This document shows positions 56,831 to 64,000 of a stretch of DNA of 64,000 bases, piece after piece. How positions within the stretch are numbered: position 1 is the first letter of the stretch; every line of letters starts with the position of its first letter. The notes beneath the pieces were generated by a model. That model ran no database searches. It saw only the letters and a list, made by a program, of their open reading frames with translations, and was not told where the DNA came from. A program made the translations under genes and the position numbers. The stretch is from Janthinobacterium saanense (lineage in GTDB: Bacteria; Pseudomonadota; Gammaproteobacteria; Burkholderiales; Burkholderiaceae_D). The DNA is taken from assembly GCF_014200675.1 (NCBI RefSeq), contig NZ_JACHCI010000013.1:1-64000 (forward strand), written 5' to 3'.

Positions 56831-57823
56831 ATGGAGCCAGCTTTGAACCGAACTCTCATGAACACTCTTGTCGCCGGACTGATGGGGGGCTCGCTGCTCG
56901 CCTGCGGCGGTGGCGACACGTCCTCGCCAGCGAGCACAACTGCATTGCTCGCTACGACAGCAGTATGTTATGCCGCCTGGTCGCCTGCCACCGCCTACAG
57001 TGGCGGCGCGACGGTGAGCTACAACGGCGTTAATTACAGGGCCGCGTATTGGACGCAAGGCAACAATCCATCGACGAATAGTGGTCCCGTTAACAGTGGC
57101 CAGCCGTGGATCACCGATTCTGTCTGCGGTGGCGGCACTACGCCGACGCCGACGCCTACTCCCGACCCGAGTGGTAGTTTTGCCGGCCTGTCAAAAGCGC
57201 AGTTCGAAGCATGGTTCCCGAGCCGCAGTTCGTTCTACCAATACGCTGACTTCGTCGCTGCAGCAGCTTACTATCCAAGCTTTGGCAAGTCGGGCAACGC
57301 TACCCTGGACAAGCAGGAAGTGGCGGCCTTCTTCGCCAACCTGCAGCACGAGTCGGACAACTTAAAGGCAGTCAGGGAATACAACACCGCCAACTGGCCC
57401 TTGTACTGCGATGTGAACTGGGTACAAGTCCCCTGCAAGAGCAATAACGTGGGCGACCAGTATTTCGGTCGTGGCCCGATCCAGATCAGCTGGACCTCAA
57501 ACTACCGTAGTCTGGGCAACGCCATGGGGCTGGGCGAGCAACTGGTGAACAATCCGGAATTGTTGGCCACCAACGCCACCATCGCGTGGAGAAGTGCGAT
57601 CTGGTACTGGATGACGCAGCCTGGCCGCGCCGGGAGGTCGGCGCATGATTCGATGGTCGGCGGATACGGTTTCGGCCAGACCATCAATGCCATTAACGGC
57701 AATCGCGAATGCGTAGGCGGCACTGCGTATCAGGGGCCGGCCCAGATGCAGACCCGCGTGAATTACTACACGACCTTCACCCAGAACCTGGGCGTACCCA
57801 CCGGTCCTAATCTGAGTTGCTGA
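56831..57823 (+). CDS. GH19 chitinase-type lipoprotein with chitin-binding domain
   Basis: About 330 residues. The signal peptide ends in lipobox SLLAC (Cys near 25). A CBM5/12-type chitin-binding module follows (AWSPATAYSGGATVSYNG to WTQGNNPSTNSGP), then a TPTPTPTPDP linker, then the GH19 catalytic domain with FFANLQHESDN (catalytic Glu), GDQYFGRGPIQISW and NYRSLGNAMGLG. It would hydrolyse chitin or related glycans, or peptidoglycan, at the cell surface. The start is uncertain: ATG 56831 or ATG 56858, neither with a strong ribosome site. It is the only gene of the second tRNA-flanked cassette. Confidence 0.88.
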   Translation: MEPALNRTLMNTLVAGLMGGSLLACGGGDTSSPASTTALLATTAVCYAAWSPATAYSGGATVSYNGVNYRAAYWTQGNNPSTNSGPVNSGQPWITDSVCGGGTTPTPTPTPDPSGSFAGLSKAQFEAWFPSRSSFYQYADFVAAAAYYPSFGKSGNATLDKQEVAAFFANLQHESDNLKAVREYNTANWPLYCDVNWVQVPCKSNNVGDQYFGRGPIQISWTSNYRSLGNAMGLGEQLVNNPELLATNATIAWRSAIWYWMTQPGRAGRSAHDSMVGGYGFGQTINAINGNRECVGGTAYQGPAQMQTRVNYYTTFTQNLGVPTGPNLSC

Positions 57824-57854
57824 TAGGCACGGACTGAAGCTCAGTCCTGAAAGC

Positions 57855-57892
57855 AAAAAGCCCACGAAGCGAAATTCGTGGGCTTTTTTTTT
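57855..57892. terminator. Bidirectional terminator (chitinase gene and tRNA-Lys copy 2)
   Basis: Arms AAAAGCCCACGAA and TTCGTGGGCTTTT, with a T-run on the plus side and an A-run on the other. Confidence 0.9.
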
Positions 57893-57904
57893 ACTGCAAA
57901 TTCT

Positions 57905-57980
57905 TGGTAGGCCGTGCGGGATTCGAACCTGCGACCAACGGATTAAAAGTCCGCTGCTCTACCAGCTGAGCTAACGACCC
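57905..57980 (-). tRNA. tRNA-Lys (anticodon TTT), copy 2
   Basis: Identical in sequence to the 76-nt gene at 53173-53248, including encoded CCA, and followed by its own terminator on the minus strand. Confidence 0.97.
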
Positions 57981-58075
57981 AAGGGGGCGCATTATGCAGG
58001 TTGGCGGGCGTTTTGGGAAGGGCTGGGCGGAATTGTGGCTGAAATTTTCCTTGCTTATGCGCCGGACTGGGCCTA

Positions 58076-58100
58076 ATATAGGTAGGTAGCCTACCTATAT
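58076..58100. promoter_or_regulatory. MarR operator palindrome
   Basis: Perfect 11-base arms ATATAGGTAGG and CCTACCTATAT with TAG between, ending 10 bases before the MarR start codon. It is the expected position for autorepression by the regulator. Confidence 0.85.
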
Positions 58101-58110
58101 AAGTGATCCC

Positions 58111-58584
58111 ATGTCCGACAATCGAATATCCAATACCGCCGATACACCCATCCCGGAACGCGCGCTGGCGCTGTCCGATGAGCTGCGGCTGGCCTTCAAG
58201 GGCTTGCTGCGTTCCATGCAGCGCGAAGGGGGCGAGATGGCTTCCAATGTATCGATGATGCAATACATGCTGCTGGCCCTGATCCATGAAACGCCCGGCA
58301 TCGGCGTGGCGGCCCTGGCGCGCGTGCAGAATGTGCGCGGGCCTACCGTCAGTGCGCAGGTCAAGTCGTTGGAAGAGGCGGGTCTGGTCGAGCGCAGTGC
58401 GCCCGATCCGCAAGACCGCCGCCGTTCTGGCTTGCAAATATCTGCTGAAGGCTTGCGCGTGATCGAGTCCTTGCGTGCGCGGCGCCGCGATGCGCTGGCG
58501 CGGCGCATTGCCCGCTTGTCGCCGGCACAGATGGATGCGCTGGCCGCCGCCATGCAACCCCTGCTTGAGATCGGACAGTCATGA
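58111..58584 (+). CDS. MarR-family transcriptional regulator
   Basis: A 157-residue winged-helix regulator: helix bundle, then GIGVAALARVQNVRGPTVSAQVKSLEEAGLVERS as recognition helix and the wing DPQDRRRSGLQISAEG. It directly follows a perfect palindrome and overlaps the MFS gene by 4 bases (ATGA), the classic layout of a MarR repressor that controls a drug exporter and is released by the exporter's substrate. Confidence 0.9.
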   Translation: MSDNRISNTADTPIPERALALSDELRLAFKGLLRSMQREGGEMASNVSMMQYMLLALIHETPGIGVAALARVQNVRGPTVSAQVKSLEEAGLVERSAPDPQDRRRSGLQISAEGLRVIESLRARRRDALARRIARLSPAQMDALAAAMQPLLEIGQS

Positions 58585-60092
58585 GCAAGCAAGCACATGT
58601 GGGTTCGGAAGAGCCCGTTACACCGCGCGAAGTGCGCGCCGTCTTTTTTGGCTTGATGGTCGTGATGGGCCTGGGCGCCCTGGACCAGAGCATCGTAGCC
58701 ACGGCCTTGCCGCGCATCGTCAGCGACCTGGGCGGCATGGCGCATTTGTCGTGGGTGGTCACGGCCTATGTGCTGGCCTCGACCGCCACCATGCCGCTGT
58801 ATGGCAAGCTGGCCGATCAATATGGCCGCCGCCCCATGATTTATACCGCCTTGCTGACCTTTTTGCTCGGTTCGGCCCTGTGCGGGCTGGCGCAGAACAT
58901 GACGGAACTGATTATTTTCCGCGCCATCCAGGGCCTGGGTGCGGGCGGCTTCATGCCGCTGGCGCAAATCATCATCGGCGACATGGTGCCGCCCGGCGAG
59001 CGGGGCAAGCGCCAGGGCATGGTACCCATCGTGTTTGCCGTCACCAGCGTGCTGGGGCCGGTGCTGGGCGGCGTGATCACCGACGCCCTGTCGTGGCACT
59101 GGATCTTTTATGTGAACCTGCCGATAGGCGCGGTGGCCTTTTTCATCATCGCGCGCGCCATGCGCAAGCCGGTACGCATGCATGCGCACAAGATCGATTA
59201 CCTGGGTTCGTTTTTATTGGTAGGCGCCATCACTTCGGCGCTGCTGGTACTGGCGCTGGGCGGCACCGAGTGGCCGTGGGATGCGATGGCGATCAAGGTG
59301 TGCGTCGCGATTGCGCTGGTGATGGGCGGCTGGCTGGCCGTGCATGTGGGCTGTGTCGATGAGCCGGTGCTGCCACCGGATTTGTTCGAGAACCGCACTT
59401 TCAATATCGCCAGCCTGGTGATGGCGATGACCTTCATGGGCCTGATGGGCGCCAGCGTGTTCTTTCCGCTGTTCTTTCAGTTGGTGATGGGCACCAGTCC
59501 GGCCGAATCGGGCGTGATGACGGTGGCCATGATGGTAGGCCTGGTGGTGTCGTCGATGGTCAATGGCCGGGTGCTGTCGCGCTCGGGCAAATACAAAATG
59601 GTGCAGGTGGCGGGCCTGAGCGTGGCGGTGCTGGCGTTTGCCGTGCTGGCCTGGGCCATGGAAACGGCGCAGGGTTATTGGGTGATCGAGCCGGCCATCT
59701 TTTTCCTGGGCACGGGCCTGGGCCTGGTGATGCCGAATATGACGATTGCCGTGCAGAATGCCTTGCCGCTGGCGCGGCGCGGCGTGGGGACAGCTTTGCT
59801 GGCTTTCTTCCGTTCGCTGGGCGGCTTGCTGGGCGTGACGGGTTCCGGCGCCATCCTCGCGCACCAGTTGCATGCGCACGGCGTGCAAGCCGTGTCCACC
59901 CTGGGCGCGCATGCGGCGCAGGCGCAAACGGTGGAAGTGTATCGCCACGCGATTGCCAGCGTGTTTGGCGCCGGCGCCGTGCTCTTGCTGCTGGGCTTGC
60001 TGGTACTGCTGTTCTTGCCGGAACTGCCATTGGAGGGCCATCCGGCCAATGTGAAAAAGGCGGCGGCTCCTGCAGATGCAGAGTTAATCTAA
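58581..60092 (+). CDS. MFS multidrug exporter, EmrB/QacA (DHA2) type
   Basis: A 503-residue transporter with about 14 helices. Motif A is GKLADQYGRRPM after helix 2, and motif D1 is LDQSIVATALPRIVSDLGG in helix 1. Motif C-like residues of drug:proton antiporters lie around GPVLGGVITDALSWHWIFYVNLPIG. It is co-transcribed with and presumably repressed by the upstream MarR protein. Confidence 0.9.
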   Translation: MSKQAHVGSEEPVTPREVRAVFFGLMVVMGLGALDQSIVATALPRIVSDLGGMAHLSWVVTAYVLASTATMPLYGKLADQYGRRPMIYTALLTFLLGSALCGLAQNMTELIIFRAIQGLGAGGFMPLAQIIIGDMVPPGERGKRQGMVPIVFAVTSVLGPVLGGVITDALSWHWIFYVNLPIGAVAFFIIARAMRKPVRMHAHKIDYLGSFLLVGAITSALLVLALGGTEWPWDAMAIKVCVAIALVMGGWLAVHVGCVDEPVLPPDLFENRTFNIASLVMAMTFMGLMGASVFFPLFFQLVMGTSPAESGVMTVAMMVGLVVSSMVNGRVLSRSGKYKMVQVAGLSVAVLAFAVLAWAMETAQGYWVIEPAIFFLGTGLGLVMPNMTIAVQNALPLARRGVGTALLAFFRSLGGLLGVTGSGAILAHQLHAHGVQAVSTLGAHAAQAQTVEVYRHAIASVFGAGAVLLLLGLLVLLFLPELPLEGHPANVKKAAAPADAELI

Positions 60093-60104
60093 CGGTAACT
60101 TGCA

Positions 60105-60123
60105 AATGTTAACGATTCTCATT
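60105..60123 (+). promoter_or_regulatory. Fur box
   Basis: On the minus strand the site reads AATGAGAATCGTTAACATT, which matches AATGATAATCATTATCATT at 16 of 19 positions. It lies upstream of the DUF3325-PepSY operon, a typical iron-regulated unit. Confidence 0.65.
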
Positions 60124-60144
60124 TAAGCTGTCGAATATGTCAGG

Positions 60145-60163
60145 ACCGGGCTCTTCGCCCGGT
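60145..60163. terminator. Hairpin between the MFS gene and the iron operon
   Basis: Arms ACCGGGC and GCCCGGT around TCTTC. No long T-run follows, so it is a weak terminator for the MFS transcript or a 5' leader structure. Confidence 0.4.
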
Positions 60164-60237
60164 TGTCTGGCCGTTCAAATAAAGGCTTTTATGAAATCTG
60201 ATGTGGGTGCTGAGTGTCCTGCGCTGGGAGCGTGCGC

Positions 60238-60528
60238 ATGATGCTGATTGGTATTGCTGTCGCCTGGCTGGCCGCCGTGTGTTTGTATCTTGCTTCCCCG
60301 CATCAATCGCTATGGACTGCCGCGCCCACCCAGGCGCAGGCGCAGCTGCAGCTGCGGCGGCGCCTGCTGCGCGCCAGCGCCACCGTGGCCGCCGTCGCTT
60401 CGGTCTGGCTGGCGTCGCAAGAGTGCGGTGTGGCGTGCGCCTTTTTCATCGTCCTGTCGGCCTTCATGCTGGCCCTGGTCGCGTTGCCATACCTGGCTGC
60501 CTGGCGCAAGGTGTCTCATGCGCGGTAA
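60238..60528 (+). CDS. DUF3325-like small membrane protein
   Basis: A 96-residue protein with three hydrophobic helices (about 3-20, 43-60 and 65-85 from ATG 60238). GGGAG precedes the ATG. Its size, helix layout and position ahead of a PepSY membrane protein match the DUF3325 proteins of siderophore-uptake operons. It overlaps the next gene by 11 bases. Confidence 0.65.
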   Translation: MMLIGIAVAWLAAVCLYLASPHQSLWTAAPTQAQAQLQLRRRLLRASATVAAVASVWLASQECGVACAFFIVLSAFMLALVALPYLAAWRKVSHAR

Positions 60529-60787
60529 ATCTTTTGCAGCCATTTTGCTGGGCCTGCCACTGGCTGTCGCCCTGGTCGGCCTTGCCGCCTTGCTGAGCAG
60601 CGATCAGGCCCGCCACACCTTGCCGTGGCTACTGGTGTTTTTCCCCGTATGGATAGGCGTGATGAGCGTCGCCTTTTTGTTCCGCAGCGGCGCGCGCGCC
60701 TGGCTGTGGCTGGGCAGCGCCTGTCTGCTGGCTTACGCCGTGCTGTATGGCTTGAAGGCGAGTGGCCTGGTGACGGTGGCGGCATGA
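60518..60787 (+). CDS. Small membrane protein of the iron operon (DUF3649-like)
   Basis: An 89-residue protein starting MRGKSFAAILLGLP with three hydrophobic helices. It starts inside the preceding gene and ends in an ATGA overlap with the PepSY gene, so all three are translationally coupled. The DUF3649 label rests on size and neighbours rather than on a decisive motif. Confidence 0.6.
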   Translation: MRGKSFAAILLGLPLAVALVGLAALLSSDQARHTLPWLLVFFPVWIGVMSVAFLFRSGARAWLWLGSACLLAYAVLYGLKASGLVTVAA

Positions 60788-62355
60788 AATCATCGACCTT
60801 GCGCAGTTTTGTCGCCGTCCACACCTGGGTCGGCCTGATCGCCGGCTTCGCCCTGTTTATCGCCTTTTATGCGGGCGCCATCACGGTATTCAACAAGCAA
60901 TTGCATGTCTGGGAAAGCCATAGCGCCAAGAAAGAAACACCGCAATCGCTGGCCCAGGCCCAGCCGCTGATCGACGCGGTGCTGGCTGCGCACCCGCAAG
61001 CCCGGGACGGTTTTTCCGTCAAGCTGCCCAGCGAGTACGAACCCCGGCTGTTGCTGGACTGGGATGAGCGCAAGCCCGATGGCAGTGTCATCGAGCACAA
61101 TTTCAAGCTGGCGCCCGATGGCCGCCTGATCGACGTCAAGCCCGAATCGGAGCTGTCGCACTTCCTGGTGCGCCTGCATTACACGGCCGGGCTGCCGACC
61201 CAGCTGGGTACCTATCTGCTGGGCCTGGTGTGCGTGCTGTACGGGCTGGCGCTGGTCAGCGGCGTGGTGATTTATGCGCCATCGTTCTTCAAGGATTTGT
61301 TTGCGCTGCGCATAGGCAAGAACCTCAAGCGGCTATGGCAAGATGCGCACAATGCCGTCGGTATTTTGTCCTTGCCCTTCCACATCATGTTTGCCTGGAG
61401 CAGCGCGATCCTGACTTTGGGGCTTTTGCTGATGGCGCCGTTCCAGTTCCTGGTGTTCGATGGCAAGCTGCTCAAGCTGGTGCAGCCCGACATCTTTATC
61501 AGCAAGCCTGTCGCGGCCGCTGGCGTGCAAGCGCCGCTATTGCCGGTGCAAGACTTGCTCGATGTCGCCGTGCGCCAGGTGCCAGGCATGCAGATGACCT
61601 ATCTGCGCTACAAGCATGCCGGCGATGCGCATGGCGTGGTCGAAGTGTATGGCGATGTGGCCCAGCGCACCTTGACCGGCAACGCGGCCGTGGTGCTGGG
61701 CACCAGTGATGGCAAGGTCGAGAGGGTGCTGGCGCCTAGTGGTTTCAGTCCTGGCACCATGTTCTTGCGCGGCTTGACGAGTTTGCATTACGGCGATTTT
61801 GGCCATGCTGCCGTGCTGTGGATGTATTTTGTGCTGGGCATGGCGGGCGCCTTTTTGTTCTACAGCGGCAATTTGTTGTGGATAGAATCGCGCCGCAAGC
61901 ACCGCTTGCGCGAACAGCCGCGCAACACGCGCTGGATGGCGCAAGGCACCTTGGGCATCTGCCTGGGCTGCGTGGCCGGTATCGCGGCCTTGTTCCTGGT
62001 CAATAAACTGGCGCCAGCCGGCCCGGACGGCCTGGTGGCGTGGGAAGAGCGCACGTATTATGCGGTCTTTTTTGCCGCTGTTATCTGGGCCTTTATCCGC
62101 CCGCCGGCGCGCGCCGCGCATGAGTTGCTGATGCTGTGCGCGGTATTGTCGCTATTGTTGCCGTTTGCCCAGTGGTATGCGGGCGGCGTCAATCCCTTGC
62201 TGTCGGCCTGGCGCGGCGAGACGGTCATCGTGGTGGTCGACCTGATGGCGCTGCTGTTTGCCTGGATCTACTGGTCCATGGCGCGCGCGGTGTTGCGCCG
62301 TGGCTTGCATGGCGACCCACATAGCGTGTGGACCTTGCAAGCCTTGCCGGGCTGA
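60784..62355 (+). CDS. PepSY-associated membrane protein, putative siderophore reductase
   Basis: A 523-residue protein. The N-terminal PepSY_TM helix with FVAVHTWVGLIAGFALFIAFYAGAI is followed by a periplasmic domain, a second helix pair (LGLVCVLYGLALVSGVVIY), HNAVGILSLPFHIMFAWSSAIL with heme-type His residues, and several C-terminal helices. Related proteins (FoxB/PiuB type) reduce ferric siderophores with bound heme in the inner membrane. ATG 60784 overlaps the upstream stop. The Fur box at 60105 fits iron control. Confidence 0.85.
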   Translation: MKSSTLRSFVAVHTWVGLIAGFALFIAFYAGAITVFNKQLHVWESHSAKKETPQSLAQAQPLIDAVLAAHPQARDGFSVKLPSEYEPRLLLDWDERKPDGSVIEHNFKLAPDGRLIDVKPESELSHFLVRLHYTAGLPTQLGTYLLGLVCVLYGLALVSGVVIYAPSFFKDLFALRIGKNLKRLWQDAHNAVGILSLPFHIMFAWSSAILTLGLLLMAPFQFLVFDGKLLKLVQPDIFISKPVAAAGVQAPLLPVQDLLDVAVRQVPGMQMTYLRYKHAGDAHGVVEVYGDVAQRTLTGNAAVVLGTSDGKVERVLAPSGFSPGTMFLRGLTSLHYGDFGHAAVLWMYFVLGMAGAFLFYSGNLLWIESRRKHRLREQPRNTRWMAQGTLGICLGCVAGIAALFLVNKLAPAGPDGLVAWEERTYYAVFFAAVIWAFIRPPARAAHELLMLCAVLSLLLPFAQWYAGGVNPLLSAWRGETVIVVVDLMALLFAWIYWSMARAVLRRGLHGDPHSVWTLQALPG

Positions 62356-62366
62356 TGCATGAGAGG

Positions 62367-62388
62367 AAGAGCCCGGCAGGCTCTTTCT
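62367..62388. terminator. Terminator between the PepSY and OYE genes
   Basis: Arms AAGAGCC and GGCTCTT around a 5-base loop with a short T-run; it lies between convergent genes. Confidence 0.7.
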
Positions 62389-62395
62389 TGTGCTA

Positions 62396-63484
62396 TCAGT
62401 AGCGTTCCAGCCAGTGCGCGTATTGCGCCGGCAAGGTCCACGAAGGGCGCTCGACACCCAATTCCTTGGCGGCGGCGTATGGCCAGTGCGGGTTGGCCAG
62501 GTGCGAGCGGCCCACCATTACCAGATCGAGCTGGCCATCCTTGACTGCCTGTTCGGCGATGGCCGGCGTGCCGAAACCCCAGGCCGATGAGACGGGTATG
62601 CCTGCTTCGCGGCGGATGCGTTCAGCGATGGGCGCCAGGAAAGGCGTGCCCCAGGGAATGGCCGCGCCAGGTATCGAAAAGCCCACGCTGACGCTGAGCA
62701 TATCCAGGCCGGCCGCCTTGAAGCCGCGCACCAGGCCTATCGATTCCAGCAAAGTGGCTTCATCGCGGCCATCGTATTCGATCACGCCGAAACGCACGGT
62801 CAGCGGCAGGCTTTCCGGCCATACCTCACGCACGGCTTTTAATGTTTCCAGCAGGAAGCGGGCGCGGTTTTCCACGCTGCCGCCATAGATATCGTCGCGC
62901 TGGTTCGAGTGGGCGGAAAAGAAACTTTGTCCCAGGTAGCCGTGGGCAAAATGCAGTTCCAGCCATTCGAAGCCGATTTCACGCGCGCGCAGGGCGGCGT
63001 CGACGAAGTCCTGGCGCACGCGGGCGATATCGTCCAGGCTCATGGCGCGCGGCGTTTTCGGCAGGCCGGCGCCAAAGGCGATGGCCGATGGCGCGATGGT
63101 GTTCCAGCCACGCGCATCGCCTTCGGCAATATGGTCGTCGCCTTCCCATGGGCGGTTGGAGCTGGCTTTGCGGCCAGCATGGCCGATCTGGATGCCAGGC
63201 ACCGAACCGGCTGCCTTGATGGCCTTGACGACAGGGCCAAACGCTTGCGCCAGATCATCATTCCAGATACCGGTACAGCCCGGCGTGATACGGCCTTCAG
63301 GCGACACGGCCGTCGCTTCGACGATCACCAGGCCTGCGCCGCCGCGCGCCAGGGTGGCGTAGTGCGACAGATGCCAGTCGTTGGCCTTGCCATCGGCGGC
63401 CATGTACTGGCACATGGGTGGCACGGCGATACGGTTGCGCAGGGTAATATCTTTGAGTGTGAAGGGCTGGAAGAGGGCGGACAT
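62396..63484 (-). CDS. Old Yellow Enzyme family NADPH:flavin oxidoreductase (XenA/YqjM type)
   Basis: A 362-residue FMN TIM-barrel enzyme. The YqjM/XenA branch is shown by Cys in PPMCQYMAADG (near residue 25), HAGRKAS, the His pair region FEWLELHFAHGYLGQSFFS, RDDIYGGSVENRARF and the C-terminal DLVMVGRSHLANP. Such enzymes reduce activated C=C bonds, nitro compounds and other electrophiles. It is divergent from an ArsR regulator with a shared palindrome between them, so it is probably induced by electrophilic stress. Confidence 0.92.
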   Translation of the reverse strand: MSALFQPFTLKDITLRNRIAVPPMCQYMAADGKANDWHLSHYATLARGGAGLVIVEATAVSPEGRITPGCTGIWNDDLAQAFGPVVKAIKAAGSVPGIQIGHAGRKASSNRPWEGDDHIAEGDARGWNTIAPSAIAFGAGLPKTPRAMSLDDIARVRQDFVDAALRAREIGFEWLELHFAHGYLGQSFFSAHSNQRDDIYGGSVENRARFLLETLKAVREVWPESLPLTVRFGVIEYDGRDEATLLESIGLVRGFKAAGLDMLSVSVGFSIPGAAIPWGTPFLAPIAERIRREAGIPVSSAWGFGTPAIAEQAVKDGQLDLVMVGRSHLANPHWPYAAAKELGVERPSWTLPAQYAHWLERY

Positions 63485-63524
63485 GGTGGCCTTGGTTCGT
63501 GAAAGGGAGGAGTAGGATAAATTT

Positions 63525-63552
63525 CCATTGTTCGAATGTATTCGAACAATGG
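63525..63552. promoter_or_regulatory. Perfect palindromic operator between the OYE and ArsR genes
   Basis: Thirteen-base arms CCATTGTTCGAAT and ATTCGAACAATGG separated by GT. It lies 40 bases before the OYE start and about 20-35 before the ArsR start, where a bound repressor would block both promoters. Confidence 0.88.
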
Positions 63553-63585
63553 ATGGAGTATAGCTGATGGTGTATGATTCTGCAC

Positions 63586-63921
63586 ATGCGCCCCCATAAA
63601 CACCCTCCCGCCAGCGATTTCGTCCTTGAACGTGTGCTCTACGCCTTGAGCGATTCCATCCGTCTCGACATCGTGCGGCGCCTGGCCGGCGTGGCAGCGG
63701 CCACTTGTGGCGAGCTTGACGGCGGCCGGCCCAAGTCCACCGTCTCGCACCACTTCAAGGTGTTGCGCGAATCTGGCCTGGTGTTTACGGAAAATAGCGG
63801 CACCATTCACATGAATTCGCTGCGCCGGCTCGACATCGACGCGCGCTTTCCCGGCTTGCTCGACGCCATCCTGGCGCAGCATCCGGTATCGGTATTTGCG
63901 GCTGCTGCCGCCAGCAACTAG
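63586..63921 (+). CDS. ArsR-family regulator
   Basis: About 111 residues (115 if ATG 63574 is used). The winged helix includes LSDSIRLDIVRRLAG, TCGELDGGRPKSTVSHHFKVLRESGLVFTENSG. The Cys of the ELCVCDL-type metal site is reduced to one Cys (ATCGEL), so it is probably a redox or electrophile sensor rather than a metal sensor. It should control itself and the divergent OYE gene through the palindrome at 63525. Confidence 0.85.
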   Translation: MRPHKHPPASDFVLERVLYALSDSIRLDIVRRLAGVAAATCGELDGGRPKSTVSHHFKVLRESGLVFTENSGTIHMNSLRRLDIDARFPGLLDAILAQHPVSVFAAAAASN

Positions 63922-64000
63922 GCTGCGCGGCGACCCCATCCTTTAACCTCGGCTATCATATCGGCCGGTCGGCAAAATCATCAGCAAGTCGCTTGCTCGG

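Overview
The window is GC-rich, densely coded, and reads like a chromosomal segment of an Oxalobacteraceae betaproteobacterium (Janthinobacterium, Duganella or Massilia type). That placement is an inference from overall protein character and gene content. There are no rRNA genes and no CRISPR array. Two intact tRNA-Lys(TTT) genes and one tRNA remnant are present.

Layout. (1) 1-3.2 kb: a degraded ribbon-helix-helix gene, a small membrane protein and an 808-codon-scale Ala/Glu/Gln coiled-coil protein. (2) 3.2-12.5 kb, minus strand: a tellurium-resistance-type (ter) stress operon. It holds a TerC/DUF475 membrane protein, TerD, an AIM24-like protein, then a tightly overlapping block of ATP-grasp, PRTase-TRSP, HAD, StiP/PELOTA-PRTase, CitE-like lyase and TerA-type protein, and a small membrane protein. 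(3) 12.7-13.1 kb: a divergent PAP2 protein. (4) 13.2-23.9 kb: two tandem RND efflux operons separated by a terminator. (5) 24-30.2 kb: a Thr/Pro lipoprotein, a TonB receptor paired with an exported SAM hydroxide adenosyltransferase, an L-cystine transporter and a small membrane protein.

(6) 30.4-50.3 kb is the most interesting part: an organosulfur (sulfone/sulfinate) scavenging locus. It has two LLM flavin monooxygenases related to SfnG/DszA, two homologs of the sulfinate desulfinase DszB that keep the Cys/His/Arg active-site residues and lack signal peptides, and a full Dpp-type ABC importer plus an orphan paralogous binding protein. It also has a TonB receptor, a FAD monooxygenase, a ferritin-like putative diiron protein, a JmjC/cupin protein and an aldo/keto reductase. 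One desulfinase is fused in frame to a CysB/Cbl-type LysR regulator. Three transcription starts in the locus share ATTCGTTT-N20-TATA(G/T)T with identical spacing. The simplest reading is uptake of an organosulfur compound, oxygenation to a sulfinate, and desulfination to sulfite under sulfate-starvation control. The substrate is unknown and no FMN reductase is visible here.

(7) 50.9-53.1 kb: ordinary housekeeping and regulatory genes. (8) 53.1-58.0 kb: two gene cassettes between three copies of a 45-bp tRNA-Lys 3' sequence. They carry a large low-GC membrane protein with a nuclease-like motif, and a GH19 chitinase lipoprotein. (9) 58.1-60.1 kb: a MarR-MFS drug efflux pair with a clear operator. 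(10) 60.1-62.4 kb: a Fur-box-preceded DUF3325/DUF3649/PepSY iron operon. (11) 62.4-63.9 kb: a divergent OYE-type reductase and ArsR regulator sharing a perfect palindrome.
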